Part shown: piece after piece, positions 43,000 through 50,372 of the stretch | How positions within the stretch are numbered: position 1 is the stretch's first letter | Layout: each line of letters starts with the position of its first letter | Assembly (NCBI RefSeq): GCF_033242365.1 | Contig: NZ_BTHK01000011.1 | Span: 53,709 to 117,708 of the forward strand | Direction: 5' to 3' | Length of the DNA stretch: 64,000 bases | Source of the DNA: Lachnoanaerobaculum sanguinis | Lineage (GTDB): Bacteria > Bacillota > Clostridia > Lachnospirales > Lachnospiraceae | Notes under the pieces: model-generated | The model's input: only the letters and a program-made list of their open reading frames with translations | Told to the model about the DNA's origin: nothing | Databases searched by the model: none | Position numbers and translations under genes: made by a program

Positions 43000-43625
43000 T
43001 TGATAAAAGACTTGAAAGAATTTTAAAAAAGCTGGATGAAACATATGGTACGGAAAAAATAATTTATTTGGAGTATAATACTCCGTGGCAACTTCTGTTT
43101 GCAACCATACTCAGTGCTCAATGTACAGATGCAAGAGTAAATATGGTGACAAGAGATTTGTATAAAAAATATGACAGTCTTGAGAAGTTTGCCGATGCAG
43201 ATTTGTCTGAAATGGAGAAAGATATACATTCCATAGGTTTTTATCATAATAAGGCTAAAAACTTGATTGCCTGTGCAAGGAAGCTTTTGACCGACTTTGG
43301 AGGAGAGGTGCCAAGCGATTTGGATGACCTTTTAACTCTTCCGGGAGTGGGCAGAAAGACCGCCAATGTAATCAGAGGAAATATATTTGATCTGCCAAGT
43401 ATAGTGGTAGATACACATGTAAAAAGGATTACAAAAAAACTCGGGTTTACAGAAAGTGACGATCCGGTAAAAATAGAGTTTGAACTTATGGAGATACTTC
43501 CAAAAGATCACTGGATAGTCTGGAACACGGATTTGATAACTCTTGGCAGGACCATATGTATTGCAAGAAGGGAAAAATGTGATATTTGTTTTTTAAGAGA
43601 CGACTGTCCGAGTGCCAAAGTATGA
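42996..43625 (+). CDS. nth: Endonuclease III
   Basis: 209 residues. This base-excision DNA glycosylase/lyase has the helix-hairpin-helix LPGVGRKTANVI with the catalytic Lys near 120, the catalytic Asp in VDTHVKRI near 139, and the C-terminal [4Fe-4S] motif (Cys-x6-Cys-x2-Cys-x5-Cys) ending in CDICFLRDDC. It overlaps both neighbours by 4 bases, so dCMP deaminase, Nth and the next exonuclease are probably made from one mRNA. Confidence 0.96.
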   Translation: MIDKRLERILKKLDETYGTEKIIYLEYNTPWQLLFATILSAQCTDARVNMVTRDLYKKYDSLEKFADADLSEMEKDIHSIGFYHNKAKNLIACARKLLTDFGGEVPSDLDDLLTLPGVGRKTANVIRGNIFDLPSIVVDTHVKRITKKLGFTESDDPVKIEFELMEILPKDHWIVWNTDLITLGRTICIARREKCDICFLRDDCPSAKV

Positions 43626-44326
43626 TGATTTCCGATTATATAGCAATTGACCTTGAAACTACCGGAATAAGGTTGTCAAAAGATAAGATAATTGAAGTTG
43701 GACTTTTAAAAGTAAAAGATTCACAGATAATTGATACTTTCTCCTGTGTTATAAACCCGGATATGCCGGTGGATGACAAAATACTTGAATTGACAAAAAT
43801 CAGTGAAAACGAGCTTGAGAATGCAAAAAGGATATATGAGGTTATAAATCATATAGTGGACTTTTGTGAAGACTATGTTCTACTTGGACATAACACAATT
43901 TTTGATTACAGCTTTGTAAAAAAAGAAGCAAACAGAGCAGGATTGGAATTTGAGAAAAGAGGTATTGATACATATAAATTATGTAAGAAGGTACTTCCGG
44001 ATAATGTGAGAAAAAATCTTACTGATGCATGTGCCTACTTCGGTATTGAAAGAAAAAACTCTCACAGAGCGTTCAGTGATGCATACTATACTCATGTCTT
44101 ATTTCAGGAAATTATGAAAAATTTTAAAACTCTTGAAATAAGCCCGGAAGCTATGAAGGTTAAGATAAAAAAGTTCGTTCCGATCAGAAAAAGAACAAAA
44201 GAGGACTTGCAGAAATTACTAAACTGTCATAGAATTGGATGCAAGGTAAATATTGACTTGCTTTCAGAATCCGAAGCTAAAAGGATGATGGATAAAATAA
44301 AATCAGGAAGCGTTGATTTTACCTGA
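43622..44326 (+). CDS. DnaQ/PolC-type 3'-5' exonuclease
   Basis: 234 residues from the ATG at 43622, which overlaps the nth stop; a second ATG follows immediately. Exo motifs are IDLETTG, LGHNTIFDYSFVKKE and HRAFSDAYYT, giving a complete DEDDh active site in the first 165 residues. The C-terminal 65 residues are basic and unassigned. Linked to nth, it may act in DNA repair or proofreading, but free-standing DnaQ-like proteins vary in role. Confidence 0.87.
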   Translation: MMISDYIAIDLETTGIRLSKDKIIEVGLLKVKDSQIIDTFSCVINPDMPVDDKILELTKISENELENAKRIYEVINHIVDFCEDYVLLGHNTIFDYSFVKKEANRAGLEFEKRGIDTYKLCKKVLPDNVRKNLTDACAYFGIERKNSHRAFSDAYYTHVLFQEIMKNFKTLEISPEAMKVKIKKFVPIRKRTKEDLQKLLNCHRIGCKVNIDLLSESEAKRMMDKIKSGSVDFT

Positions 44327-44342
44327 TAAAGCGCAAATATTA

Positions 44343-44363
44343 CAGTCTACATTCTGTAGACTG
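44343..44363. other. Perfect inverted repeat
   Basis: CAGTCTACA (44343-44351), TTC, TGTAGACTG (44355-44363): a perfect 9-bp stem located 16 bases after the exonuclease stop. It is followed by AAAAC instead of a T run, so it is either a weak terminator or an operator for the downstream genes. Confidence 0.5.
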
Positions 44364-44421
44364 AAAACATTTCACTAAAATCATAAAAGTATAGTTTATC
44401 CCATAAAGAAAAGAGGTTTAT

Positions 44422-44520
44422 ATGAAGAATAAGAAAAGACAGATTATATCAATAGTTATAGTTACAATTTTAGTTCTGGCTATGGTGGTACCTGTAGTAG
44501 TTTCAGCATTGTCAATATAG
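44422..44520 (+). CDS. 32-residue hydrophobic small protein
   Basis: Starts MKNKKRQ and continues as one hydrophobic helix (IISIVIVTILVLAMVVPVV) ending SALSI, with AAGAGG seven bases upstream. It could be a free single-helix membrane peptide. The composition also resembles a bare signal peptide. It lies 30 bases before the VanW-family gene on the same strand, so both probably share a transcript. No family is recognised. Confidence 0.6.
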   Translation: MKNKKRQIISIVIVTILVLAMVVPVVVSALSI

Positions 44521-44550
44521 GTATGCCGGTCTAGAGAGGACAAGGGAAAG

Positions 44551-46170
44551 TTGAAGAAGAATATAGGAAATATAACTGCAGCAATGGCTGTGTTTATGGC
44601 TGTTGCAGGATTTGGAATAGGTAGTAGAGCGGGAAGTTTTGAAGTTAGAGCCGAAAAGCAGGAGGCAAAAGCTGACGATAAGAAGTCTACAGACAGTGAT
44701 GCTAAAGAAGAGGAGACAACCAAAGAACAGGAGAGCACACAGGAGGCTGTAACTGAAGATGAAGGAATAAAAGCTGAGAGAAGACTGCCTGAAGGATTCA
44801 GTGTAAGCGGATTGGATGACAGCGTTAAAACAATGACTGCACTTAGTGAAGCTTTGGAAAAACTTCAGACTAAAGTTGATGAGAAGAAGTTTATCTTATC
44901 TGTAAACGGAGAGCAGATAGAGAGCAGCTTTTCGGATCTTGGTGCAAGCATAGAAAATAAAGAGTATATACTGTCTGAAGCGGGCAAATATACATCAGGA
45001 AATATGATTGAAAGATTTGCGAAAAGTGCAGGTCTTATAGAAAATCCTGAAAGCATTACTCCCGATATAGAATTTAATGAAGAAGCTTTAAATGCATTTT
45101 TTAAGAGAGCCAACAGTAAGAATCCGGATGCACCTGTTAATGCAACTATAAAAAGAGTCGACGGTGCATTTGAGATAACACCTGAACATGACGGATATGC
45201 AATAGATAAGGACTCTACTGTAGACAAGCTTAAGGAAGCGATTCTTAAAAGCGGAGAAGAGACAATAGAAGCACAGGTGACGAAGCAGGCCGCAGCCGTT
45301 AAGGCTGAGGATTTGAAAGATATAAAGGATGTGCTTGGTACATTTACAACCAACTACTCGTCTTCCACATCCGAGAGAGCCACAAATATTGCTGTCGGAA
45401 CACAGAAGATGGACGGTGTGCTTTTGATGCCCGGTGAAACAATATCGGGTTATGAAAGAATGCAACCGTTTACAATTAAAAACGGATATAAGATGGCAAA
45501 GGCTTATCAAAACGGATTGGTTGTAGACAGTGTCGGCGGTGGCGCATGTCAGATTGCAACAACATTATATCAGGCCGCGCTGAGAGCTGAAGTAAAAATC
45601 ACAGAGAGAAAAAATCACTCAATGATAGTAGGTTATGTACAGCCAAGCGGTGATGCGGCGATTGCCGGAGATTATAAGGATATAAAGGTTACAAACAACA
45701 GAAGTACTCCTATATATGTAGAGGCTGTTACATCCGGAAGAAATGTTACATTCACTATCTGGGGTAAGGAAGACAGATCTACAAACAGAACAATTGAATT
45801 TGTTTCTGAAGTAATCAATGAAACACCTAAGGGAAAGACTTATAAAGACGATCCTTCAAAGCCTGTAGGATATATCAGAAAGGAATCAGACGGACATAAG
45901 GGAAGAGTTTCAAAGCTTTGGAAGGTTGTAAAGGAAAACGGAGTTGAGGTAAGCAGAGAATTGGTATCAAGTGATAATTACAGAATGGCCGACGATATTT
46001 ATATCAGAGGTACCAGAGTGGACACCCCTGCTCCTACAGCTGCACCGGTAGAAAATACCGAGGGTGGCGAAACTGTGAATGATGCTCCTGCAGATAACGG
46101 ACCTGCAGATAATTCTGTTGATGTCAGTCAAGGTCCGGGTTTTAATCCGAATATTAATGACGGACAGTAA
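44551..46170 (+). CDS. VanW-family envelope protein with peptidoglycan-binding-like domain
   Basis: 539 residues from a TTG preceded by AAGGGAAAG. A signal peptide (about 1-25) is followed by a Glu/Lys-rich linker, a PG_binding_4-like region (about 100-255) and the VanW domain (about 265-410), with GTFTTNYSSS, LLMPGETISGYE and GGGACQIATTLYQAAL. A Pro/Asp/Asn-rich tail ends the protein. YoaR-like VanW proteins are exported in Firmicutes; the VanW domain's biochemical role is unsettled, and the name does not imply vancomycin resistance. Confidence 0.88.
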   Translation: MKKNIGNITAAMAVFMAVAGFGIGSRAGSFEVRAEKQEAKADDKKSTDSDAKEEETTKEQESTQEAVTEDEGIKAERRLPEGFSVSGLDDSVKTMTALSEALEKLQTKVDEKKFILSVNGEQIESSFSDLGASIENKEYILSEAGKYTSGNMIERFAKSAGLIENPESITPDIEFNEEALNAFFKRANSKNPDAPVNATIKRVDGAFEITPEHDGYAIDKDSTVDKLKEAILKSGEETIEAQVTKQAAAVKAEDLKDIKDVLGTFTTNYSSSTSERATNIAVGTQKMDGVLLMPGETISGYERMQPFTIKNGYKMAKAYQNGLVVDSVGGGACQIATTLYQAALRAEVKITERKNHSMIVGYVQPSGDAAIAGDYKDIKVTNNRSTPIYVEAVTSGRNVTFTIWGKEDRSTNRTIEFVSEVINETPKGKTYKDDPSKPVGYIRKESDGHKGRVSKLWKVVKENGVEVSRELVSSDNYRMADDIYIRGTRVDTPAPTAAPVENTEGGETVNDAPADNGPADNSVDVSQGPGFNPNINDGQ

Positions 46171-46772
46171 TGAAAAAATATATAATATTTTGCGGATATG
46201 CCGGACTTAAGGGCTCTTTGATATTGATAGAGAATTACCGTGAAGAATTAAGCGGATATTTTAATAAAGTATATATAGAGAGTATAGAAAAGCATGTTAA
46301 AGAAAACGGTTATTATGGGAGATATTTATCTCCCATAAATAATGACAGACCTGAATGTGCTCCTGTAGATATAAACGGTATATTCACAGAGGTCGATGGT
46401 GAAACGGTAGATGTTTCAGAAGGTGGAATCCTAAAGGCATTATATAATTTTGCAAAGTCTCGTGGCCGCGGTTTTGAGATAGAAATAAAAAAAATAAGTA
46501 CAATACAGATTTGTATTGAGATTTGTGAATATTTCGGAATAAATATATATAGACTTTTAAGCGAAGGCAAGATAGTTCTGAGTGAGGACCCTATATCTGC
46601 CTGTAAATACTTGGAGGAAAGAGGGATTGCTGCACAGGTAATAGGTTGTTTGACAGACAGCCTTGATAAGGTGATTACAGATAAGGAATCTGTAGAATAT
46701 GTGAACAGGCCTTTGCAGGATGAAATTTTTAAGGTGATAAAAGATGAGAGAGAAGATATTATCGGTAATTGA
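46170..46772 (+). CDS. AIR-synthase-related protein, C-terminal domain only
   Basis: 200 residues. It resembles the C-terminal half of the HypE/AIR synthase superfamily: ILKALYNFAKSRGRGFEIEI, then IEICEYFGINIYRLLSEGK, and CKYLEERGIAAQVIGCLTD, each a counterpart of the HypE pattern. The N-terminal ATP-binding half is missing, so the usual enzyme reaction cannot occur. The gene overlaps the previous stop by one base and the next gene by 29 bases. Function is unknown. Confidence 0.7.
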   Translation: MKKYIIFCGYAGLKGSLILIENYREELSGYFNKVYIESIEKHVKENGYYGRYLSPINNDRPECAPVDINGIFTEVDGETVDVSEGGILKALYNFAKSRGRGFEIEIKKISTIQICIEICEYFGINIYRLLSEGKIVLSEDPISACKYLEERGIAAQVIGCLTDSLDKVITDKESVEYVNRPLQDEIFKVIKDEREDIIGN

Positions 46773-47226
46773 AAAAAATTCCAGAATTGATATTGCGGAG
46801 TTGGCTATTTTATTGGGTGAAGATGAGGTGGCCGTTGCAAATGAGATTTCCGATATGGAAAAAGAAGGTGTGATATGCGGTTATCATACATTGATCAATT
46901 GGGAAAAAACAGCCAATGAAAAGGTGAATGCACTTATTGAAGTAAGAGTTACACCTCAAAAGGGTATGGGCTTTGATAATATTGCTGAAAGAATTTACCA
47001 ATTCTCTGAAGTAAGTGCAATATATTTGATGAGTGGAGCATTTGACTTTACTGTTTTTATTGAAGGAAGAACAATGCGAGAAGTGGCACAATTTGTCTCT
47101 GATAAATTGGCACCTATGGATTCAGTGCTTTCAACCGCAACACATTTTGTACTGAAAAAATATAAAGACCATGGAACAATATTATCTGCAAAGAAAAAAG
47201 ATGAGAGGCAGTTGATAACACCATGA
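46744..47226 (+). CDS. Lrp/AsnC-family transcriptional regulator
   Basis: 160 residues. The N-terminal winged helix (about 1-55: IAELAILLGEDEVAVANEISDM) and the C-terminal RAM/AsnC ligand domain (about 65-145: VNALIEVRVTPQ, AIYLMSGAFDFTVFIEG) are both present. It overlaps the preceding gene by 29 bases and the aminotransferase gene by 4 bases. This pairing suggests that it controls amino-acid transamination and senses an amino acid, but the ligand is not evident. Confidence 0.92.
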   Translation: MREKILSVIEKNSRIDIAELAILLGEDEVAVANEISDMEKEGVICGYHTLINWEKTANEKVNALIEVRVTPQKGMGFDNIAERIYQFSEVSAIYLMSGAFDFTVFIEGRTMREVAQFVSDKLAPMDSVLSTATHFVLKKYKDHGTILSAKKKDERQLITP

Positions 47227-48383
47227 GAAATCCATTATCAAAAACAATAACATCAATAAAACCTTCAGGTATCAGAAAGTTTTTTGATATAGTCAATACT
47301 ATGGAAGATGCAATATCTCTTGGAGTTGGAGAGCCCGATTTTGATACACCTTATTTTATAAGAGATGCAGGTATATATTCTCTTGAAAAAGGAAGAACTT
47401 TTTATACATCAAACTCAGGTTTGATGGAGCTTAGAGAAGAAATAAGAAAGTATCTTATAAGAAAGCTTAATGTAGAATATAATCCTAAAGACGAAATGAT
47501 CATTACAGTAGGTGGAAGTGAGGGCATTGATATTGCGCTCAGAGCAATGCTTGATGCAGGCGATGAAGTTTTGATACCTCAGCCTTCATATGTTTCATAT
47601 GAGCCTTGTACAATTTTGACAGGAGGAAAACCTGTAATAATTGAACTCAAAGCCGAAGACGGTTTTAAGCTGAAAGCAAGTCAAATTTTGGAAAAAGTAA
47701 CAGATAAGACAAAGATACTTATTTTACCTTTTCCGAATAATCCTACAGGATCAATACTCAATATAAATGAGTTAAAAGAGATAGCAAAAGTTTGTATAGA
47801 AAAAGATTTGTATGTAATATCCGATGAAATATACTGTGAACTTACATATGAAGGAGAACATGCTTCAATAGTTCAGGTAGAAGGAATGAAAGAAAGAACC
47901 ATACTTATAAACGGTTTTTCAAAATCCTATGCCATGACGGGATGGAGACTCGGATACGCGACAGGTCCTAAGGAAATTATAGCTCAGATGACAAAGATTC
48001 ATCAATATGCCATTATGTGTGCACCTACTACAAGTCAGTATGCCGCTGTTGAGGCTCTGGCGCATGGAGATGACGATGTGGCCAAGATGAGAGAGTCATA
48101 CAATCAAAGAAGAAGATTTCTATTACATAAATTTGATGAACTTGGAATGACATGCTTTGAACCGCAGGGAGCATTCTATGTATTTCCGAGTATAAAAAGA
48201 TTTAATATGACATCGGAAGAATTTGCAACAAGATTGTTGGAAGAGCAAAAGACCGCTATAGTTCCGGGCACGGCATTCGGTGCAAGCGGAGAGGGCTATG
48301 TCAGAGTCTCATATGCATATTCTATGGAAAGACTTAAGGAAGCAATCTCAAGAATTGAGAAGTTTGTAAGGAGTCTTTCATGA
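47223..48383 (+). CDS. Class I/II PLP-dependent aminotransferase
   Basis: 386 residues, fold type I. The PLP lysine lies in NGFSKSYAMTGWRLGY near residue 238, the Asn/Asp/Tyr cofactor contacts are in FPNNPTGS and VISDEIYCELTYEG, and the carboxylate-binding Arg is in GYVRVSYAYS. It resembles the aspartate/aromatic aminotransferase subgroup often paired with an Lrp regulator in Clostridia. The amino-acid substrate cannot be read from sequence. Confidence 0.92.
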   Translation: MRNPLSKTITSIKPSGIRKFFDIVNTMEDAISLGVGEPDFDTPYFIRDAGIYSLEKGRTFYTSNSGLMELREEIRKYLIRKLNVEYNPKDEMIITVGGSEGIDIALRAMLDAGDEVLIPQPSYVSYEPCTILTGGKPVIIELKAEDGFKLKASQILEKVTDKTKILILPFPNNPTGSILNINELKEIAKVCIEKDLYVISDEIYCELTYEGEHASIVQVEGMKERTILINGFSKSYAMTGWRLGYATGPKEIIAQMTKIHQYAIMCAPTTSQYAAVEALAHGDDDVAKMRESYNQRRRFLLHKFDELGMTCFEPQGAFYVFPSIKRFNMTSEEFATRLLEEQKTAIVPGTAFGASGEGYVRVSYAYSMERLKEAISRIEKFVRSLS

Positions 48384-48877
48384 ATATAGTATTACTTGAA
48401 CCTGAAATACCTGCAAATACAGGCAATATCGGAAGAAGCTGTGTAGCAACGGGTACAAGACTTCATCTGATAGAGCCTCTGGGTTTCAGAATCAATGAAA
48501 AAGAGATAAGGCGCGCAGGTATGGACTATTGGAAGAATCTTGATGTTACAATATATTCCGATATAAATGACTTTTATGAAAAGAATCCTGCGGCAAGAGA
48601 GCATATGTATTTTGCAACTACAAAGGCACATCATACATATAAGGATGTAGAGTATAAGCCGGATGATTATATAATGTTCGGTAAAGAAAGTGCAGGAATA
48701 CCTGAAGAGATACTTGCAGAAAATGAAGACACCTGTATACGAATACCTATGTGGGGAGATATCAGAAGTCTGAATCTGTCAAATTCGGTGGCAATTATCT
48801 TGTACGAAGCATTGTCACAAAACGGATTTGAAAAAATGCAACTTACAGGAGAATTACACAGACTTAAATATAAATAA
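48380..48877 (+). CDS. trmL: tRNA (cytidine/uridine-34 2'-O)-methyltransferase
   Basis: 165 residues, a short SPOUT methyltransferase. The family's N-terminus NIVLLEPEIPANTGNIGRSC and the knot residues FGKESAGIPEEIL and IPMWGDIRSLNLSNSVAI are present. TrmL methylates the wobble base of leucine tRNAs. It overlaps the aminotransferase gene by 4 bases and ends at a terminator. Confidence 0.94.
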   Translation: MNIVLLEPEIPANTGNIGRSCVATGTRLHLIEPLGFRINEKEIRRAGMDYWKNLDVTIYSDINDFYEKNPAAREHMYFATTKAHHTYKDVEYKPDDYIMFGKESAGIPEEILAENEDTCIRIPMWGDIRSLNLSNSVAIILYEALSQNGFEKMQLTGELHRLKYK

Positions 48878-48920
48878 TAAAAAAACTCCGGACCGTTTGG
48901 AATGGAGTTTTTTTATTATT
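48873..48920. terminator. Bidirectional terminator between convergent genes
   Basis: Perfect 17-bp stem: 48873-48889 pairs with 48904-48920, with CTCC/GGAG next to the loop and A-rich and T-rich outer arms. It ends trmL on the plus strand and the gene at 48930 on the minus strand. Confidence 0.93.
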
Positions 48921-48929
48921 TTAATTATA

Positions 48930-49709
48930 TTAATGTTTTTCGTATAAATAGTCATCGTTTTTCTTAGGCGGTTTTTCATTTAAATTTCCGACATCGAAAG
49001 TAGTCTGATCGGAGATATCATTTTCATTATTTCCGGATTCTTCAACAGGAATATCATTTACTTCTGTACCTTCAGCAGAAACAAGTTTTGTCTGGTTGAC
49101 TTCGCTGTTGTTAAATTCAACTTCTCCTTCATTCCCCGCCGTATCGGAAACATACGCCTTTATAGAGTAGGTATCAAATTCAAATGTAGCTCTGCCCTCT
49201 TCTTCATCTATTTTTGAAGGCTTTAACTTTCTGTCATCACTGTCTATTGCGTAGATGCTGTCATAGTCAATATCTGAATGTCCGTCCTCAAATGTTATAT
49301 TAAGCACGCCTTTTTTCACCAACTGTGCAAATATAGTAGGTGCTGTGGAGTCGATATTATCTATTCTTTCATATATAGTCTGAGACATTGTATTCAGATT
49401 TGTAGCAACTACTTCCAGAGTACCGTTCTTTGTTGCTGTAGCCACATATGTATTACCGTTCTTTGTATATGAGAGCGGCGAGTCGTCAAGAGTCATTGTA
49501 AAACTTTGCAATGGGAAAAAGCTCTTTTGAGTCACTCTAATTTCTACAGATTTGGAATCGGAATCCGCAACTGTGGAAATTTCGAAATGAGGCTGTGAGG
49601 TTACAGCAAAAAATATGATTACATTTATGAATATAAATGCTATTATATATTTGAGTTTTGAAAACTTCCTTTTTTTAGGTTTTTCATTTACATTATTTTC
49701 ATCTGCCAT
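48930..49709 (-). CDS. Membrane-anchored protein with Ig-like fold, unknown function
   Basis: 259 residues. A basic cytoplasmic stretch (about 1-20) precedes one membrane helix (about 22-40). The outer part has beta-rich modules with an Asn-Ile-Asp-Ser-Thr-Ala-Pro link and the DTAGNEGEV motif, as in the Ig-like modules of the surface protein at 31536. The C-terminus is acidic and probably disordered. No enzyme motif is seen. It is isolated on the minus strand between two plus-strand groups. Confidence 0.72.
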   Translation of the reverse strand: MADENNVNEKPKKRKFSKLKYIIAFIFINVIIFFAVTSQPHFEISTVADSDSKSVEIRVTQKSFFPLQSFTMTLDDSPLSYTKNGNTYVATATKNGTLEVVATNLNTMSQTIYERIDNIDSTAPTIFAQLVKKGVLNITFEDGHSDIDYDSIYAIDSDDRKLKPSKIDEEEGRATFEFDTYSIKAYVSDTAGNEGEVEFNNSEVNQTKLVSAEGTEVNDIPVEESGNNENDISDQTTFDVGNLNEKPPKKNDDYLYEKH

Positions 49710-49823
49710 GGATTTTCCTCACTTTCAATTGTACAAGCAATCTTTGACTAGAATAACAGACTTAAAAAAAAACTTCAAGTTAAAAATCGACTTAAGAAAA
49801 ATATAATAATTAAAGGAGTTGTT

Positions 49824-50372
49824 ATGATAGAAAAAGCAGTGAAATTTGCGATTAAGGCACATGAGGGCCAGTTCAGAAAGGGGAGCACAATACCGTATAT
49901 TACACATCCCTTGGAGGTATGTACCATTGTATCCTTGATTACAGACAATGAAGAAGTAAGAGTAGCATCATTACTACATGATACGGTTGAAGATACTTCC
50001 GTTACCATAACCGAGATAGAAAAAGAATTCGGGAAAAAAGTAGCGGCTCTTGTAGGAAGTGAATCTGAGGATAAGTCAAAGACATGGATTGAGAGAAAGA
50101 TGCATACATTAAAAACTTTGAAAGATGAATCAATAGAAGTAAAGATAATAGCTCTTGGAGATAAACTGTCAAATATCAGAAATTCCGCAAGAGATTATCT
50201 TTGCCTCGGAAATGATTTTTTACTTAGGTTTAATGAGAAAGATAAGGTAAAGCAGGCAATGTACTATTATGGTATACTTGATGCGTTGAAAGACCTGGAA
50301 GATAATGAGTTTTATAGGGAATATGAGAAACTTTGTGATTTTGTTTTTGGAGATGTGAAAGAGAAAATATGA
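49824..50372 (+). CDS. HD-domain phosphohydrolase, small alarmone hydrolase (MESH1-like)
   Basis: 182 residues. The order of metal ligands matches the RelA/SpoT hydrolase domain alone: His in THPLEVCTIV, HD in LLHDTVEDT (with the Glu-Asp pair), and Asp in LGDKLSNIRNSA. No synthetase, TGS or ACT domain follows. Such short proteins hydrolyse (p)ppGpp or NADPH in some organisms. It is tightly coupled to the NAD synthetase gene by a 4-base overlap, which makes a nucleotide-cofactor role plausible. AAAGGAG precedes the ATG. Confidence 0.85.
   Translation: MIEKAVKFAIKAHEGQFRKGSTIPYITHPLEVCTIVSLITDNEEVRVASLLHDTVEDTSVTITEIEKEFGKKVAALVGSESEDKSKTWIERKMHTLKTLKDESIEVKIIALGDKLSNIRNSARDYLCLGNDFLLRFNEKDKVKQAMYYYGILDALKDLEDNEFYREYEKLCDFVFGDVKEKI

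Noticed and set aside
49802..49807. TATAAT as a promoter of the HD-domain hydrolase gene
   Set aside because: The expected transcription start falls within the AAAGGAG ribosome site, and no convincing -35 box lies 16-18 bases upstream.
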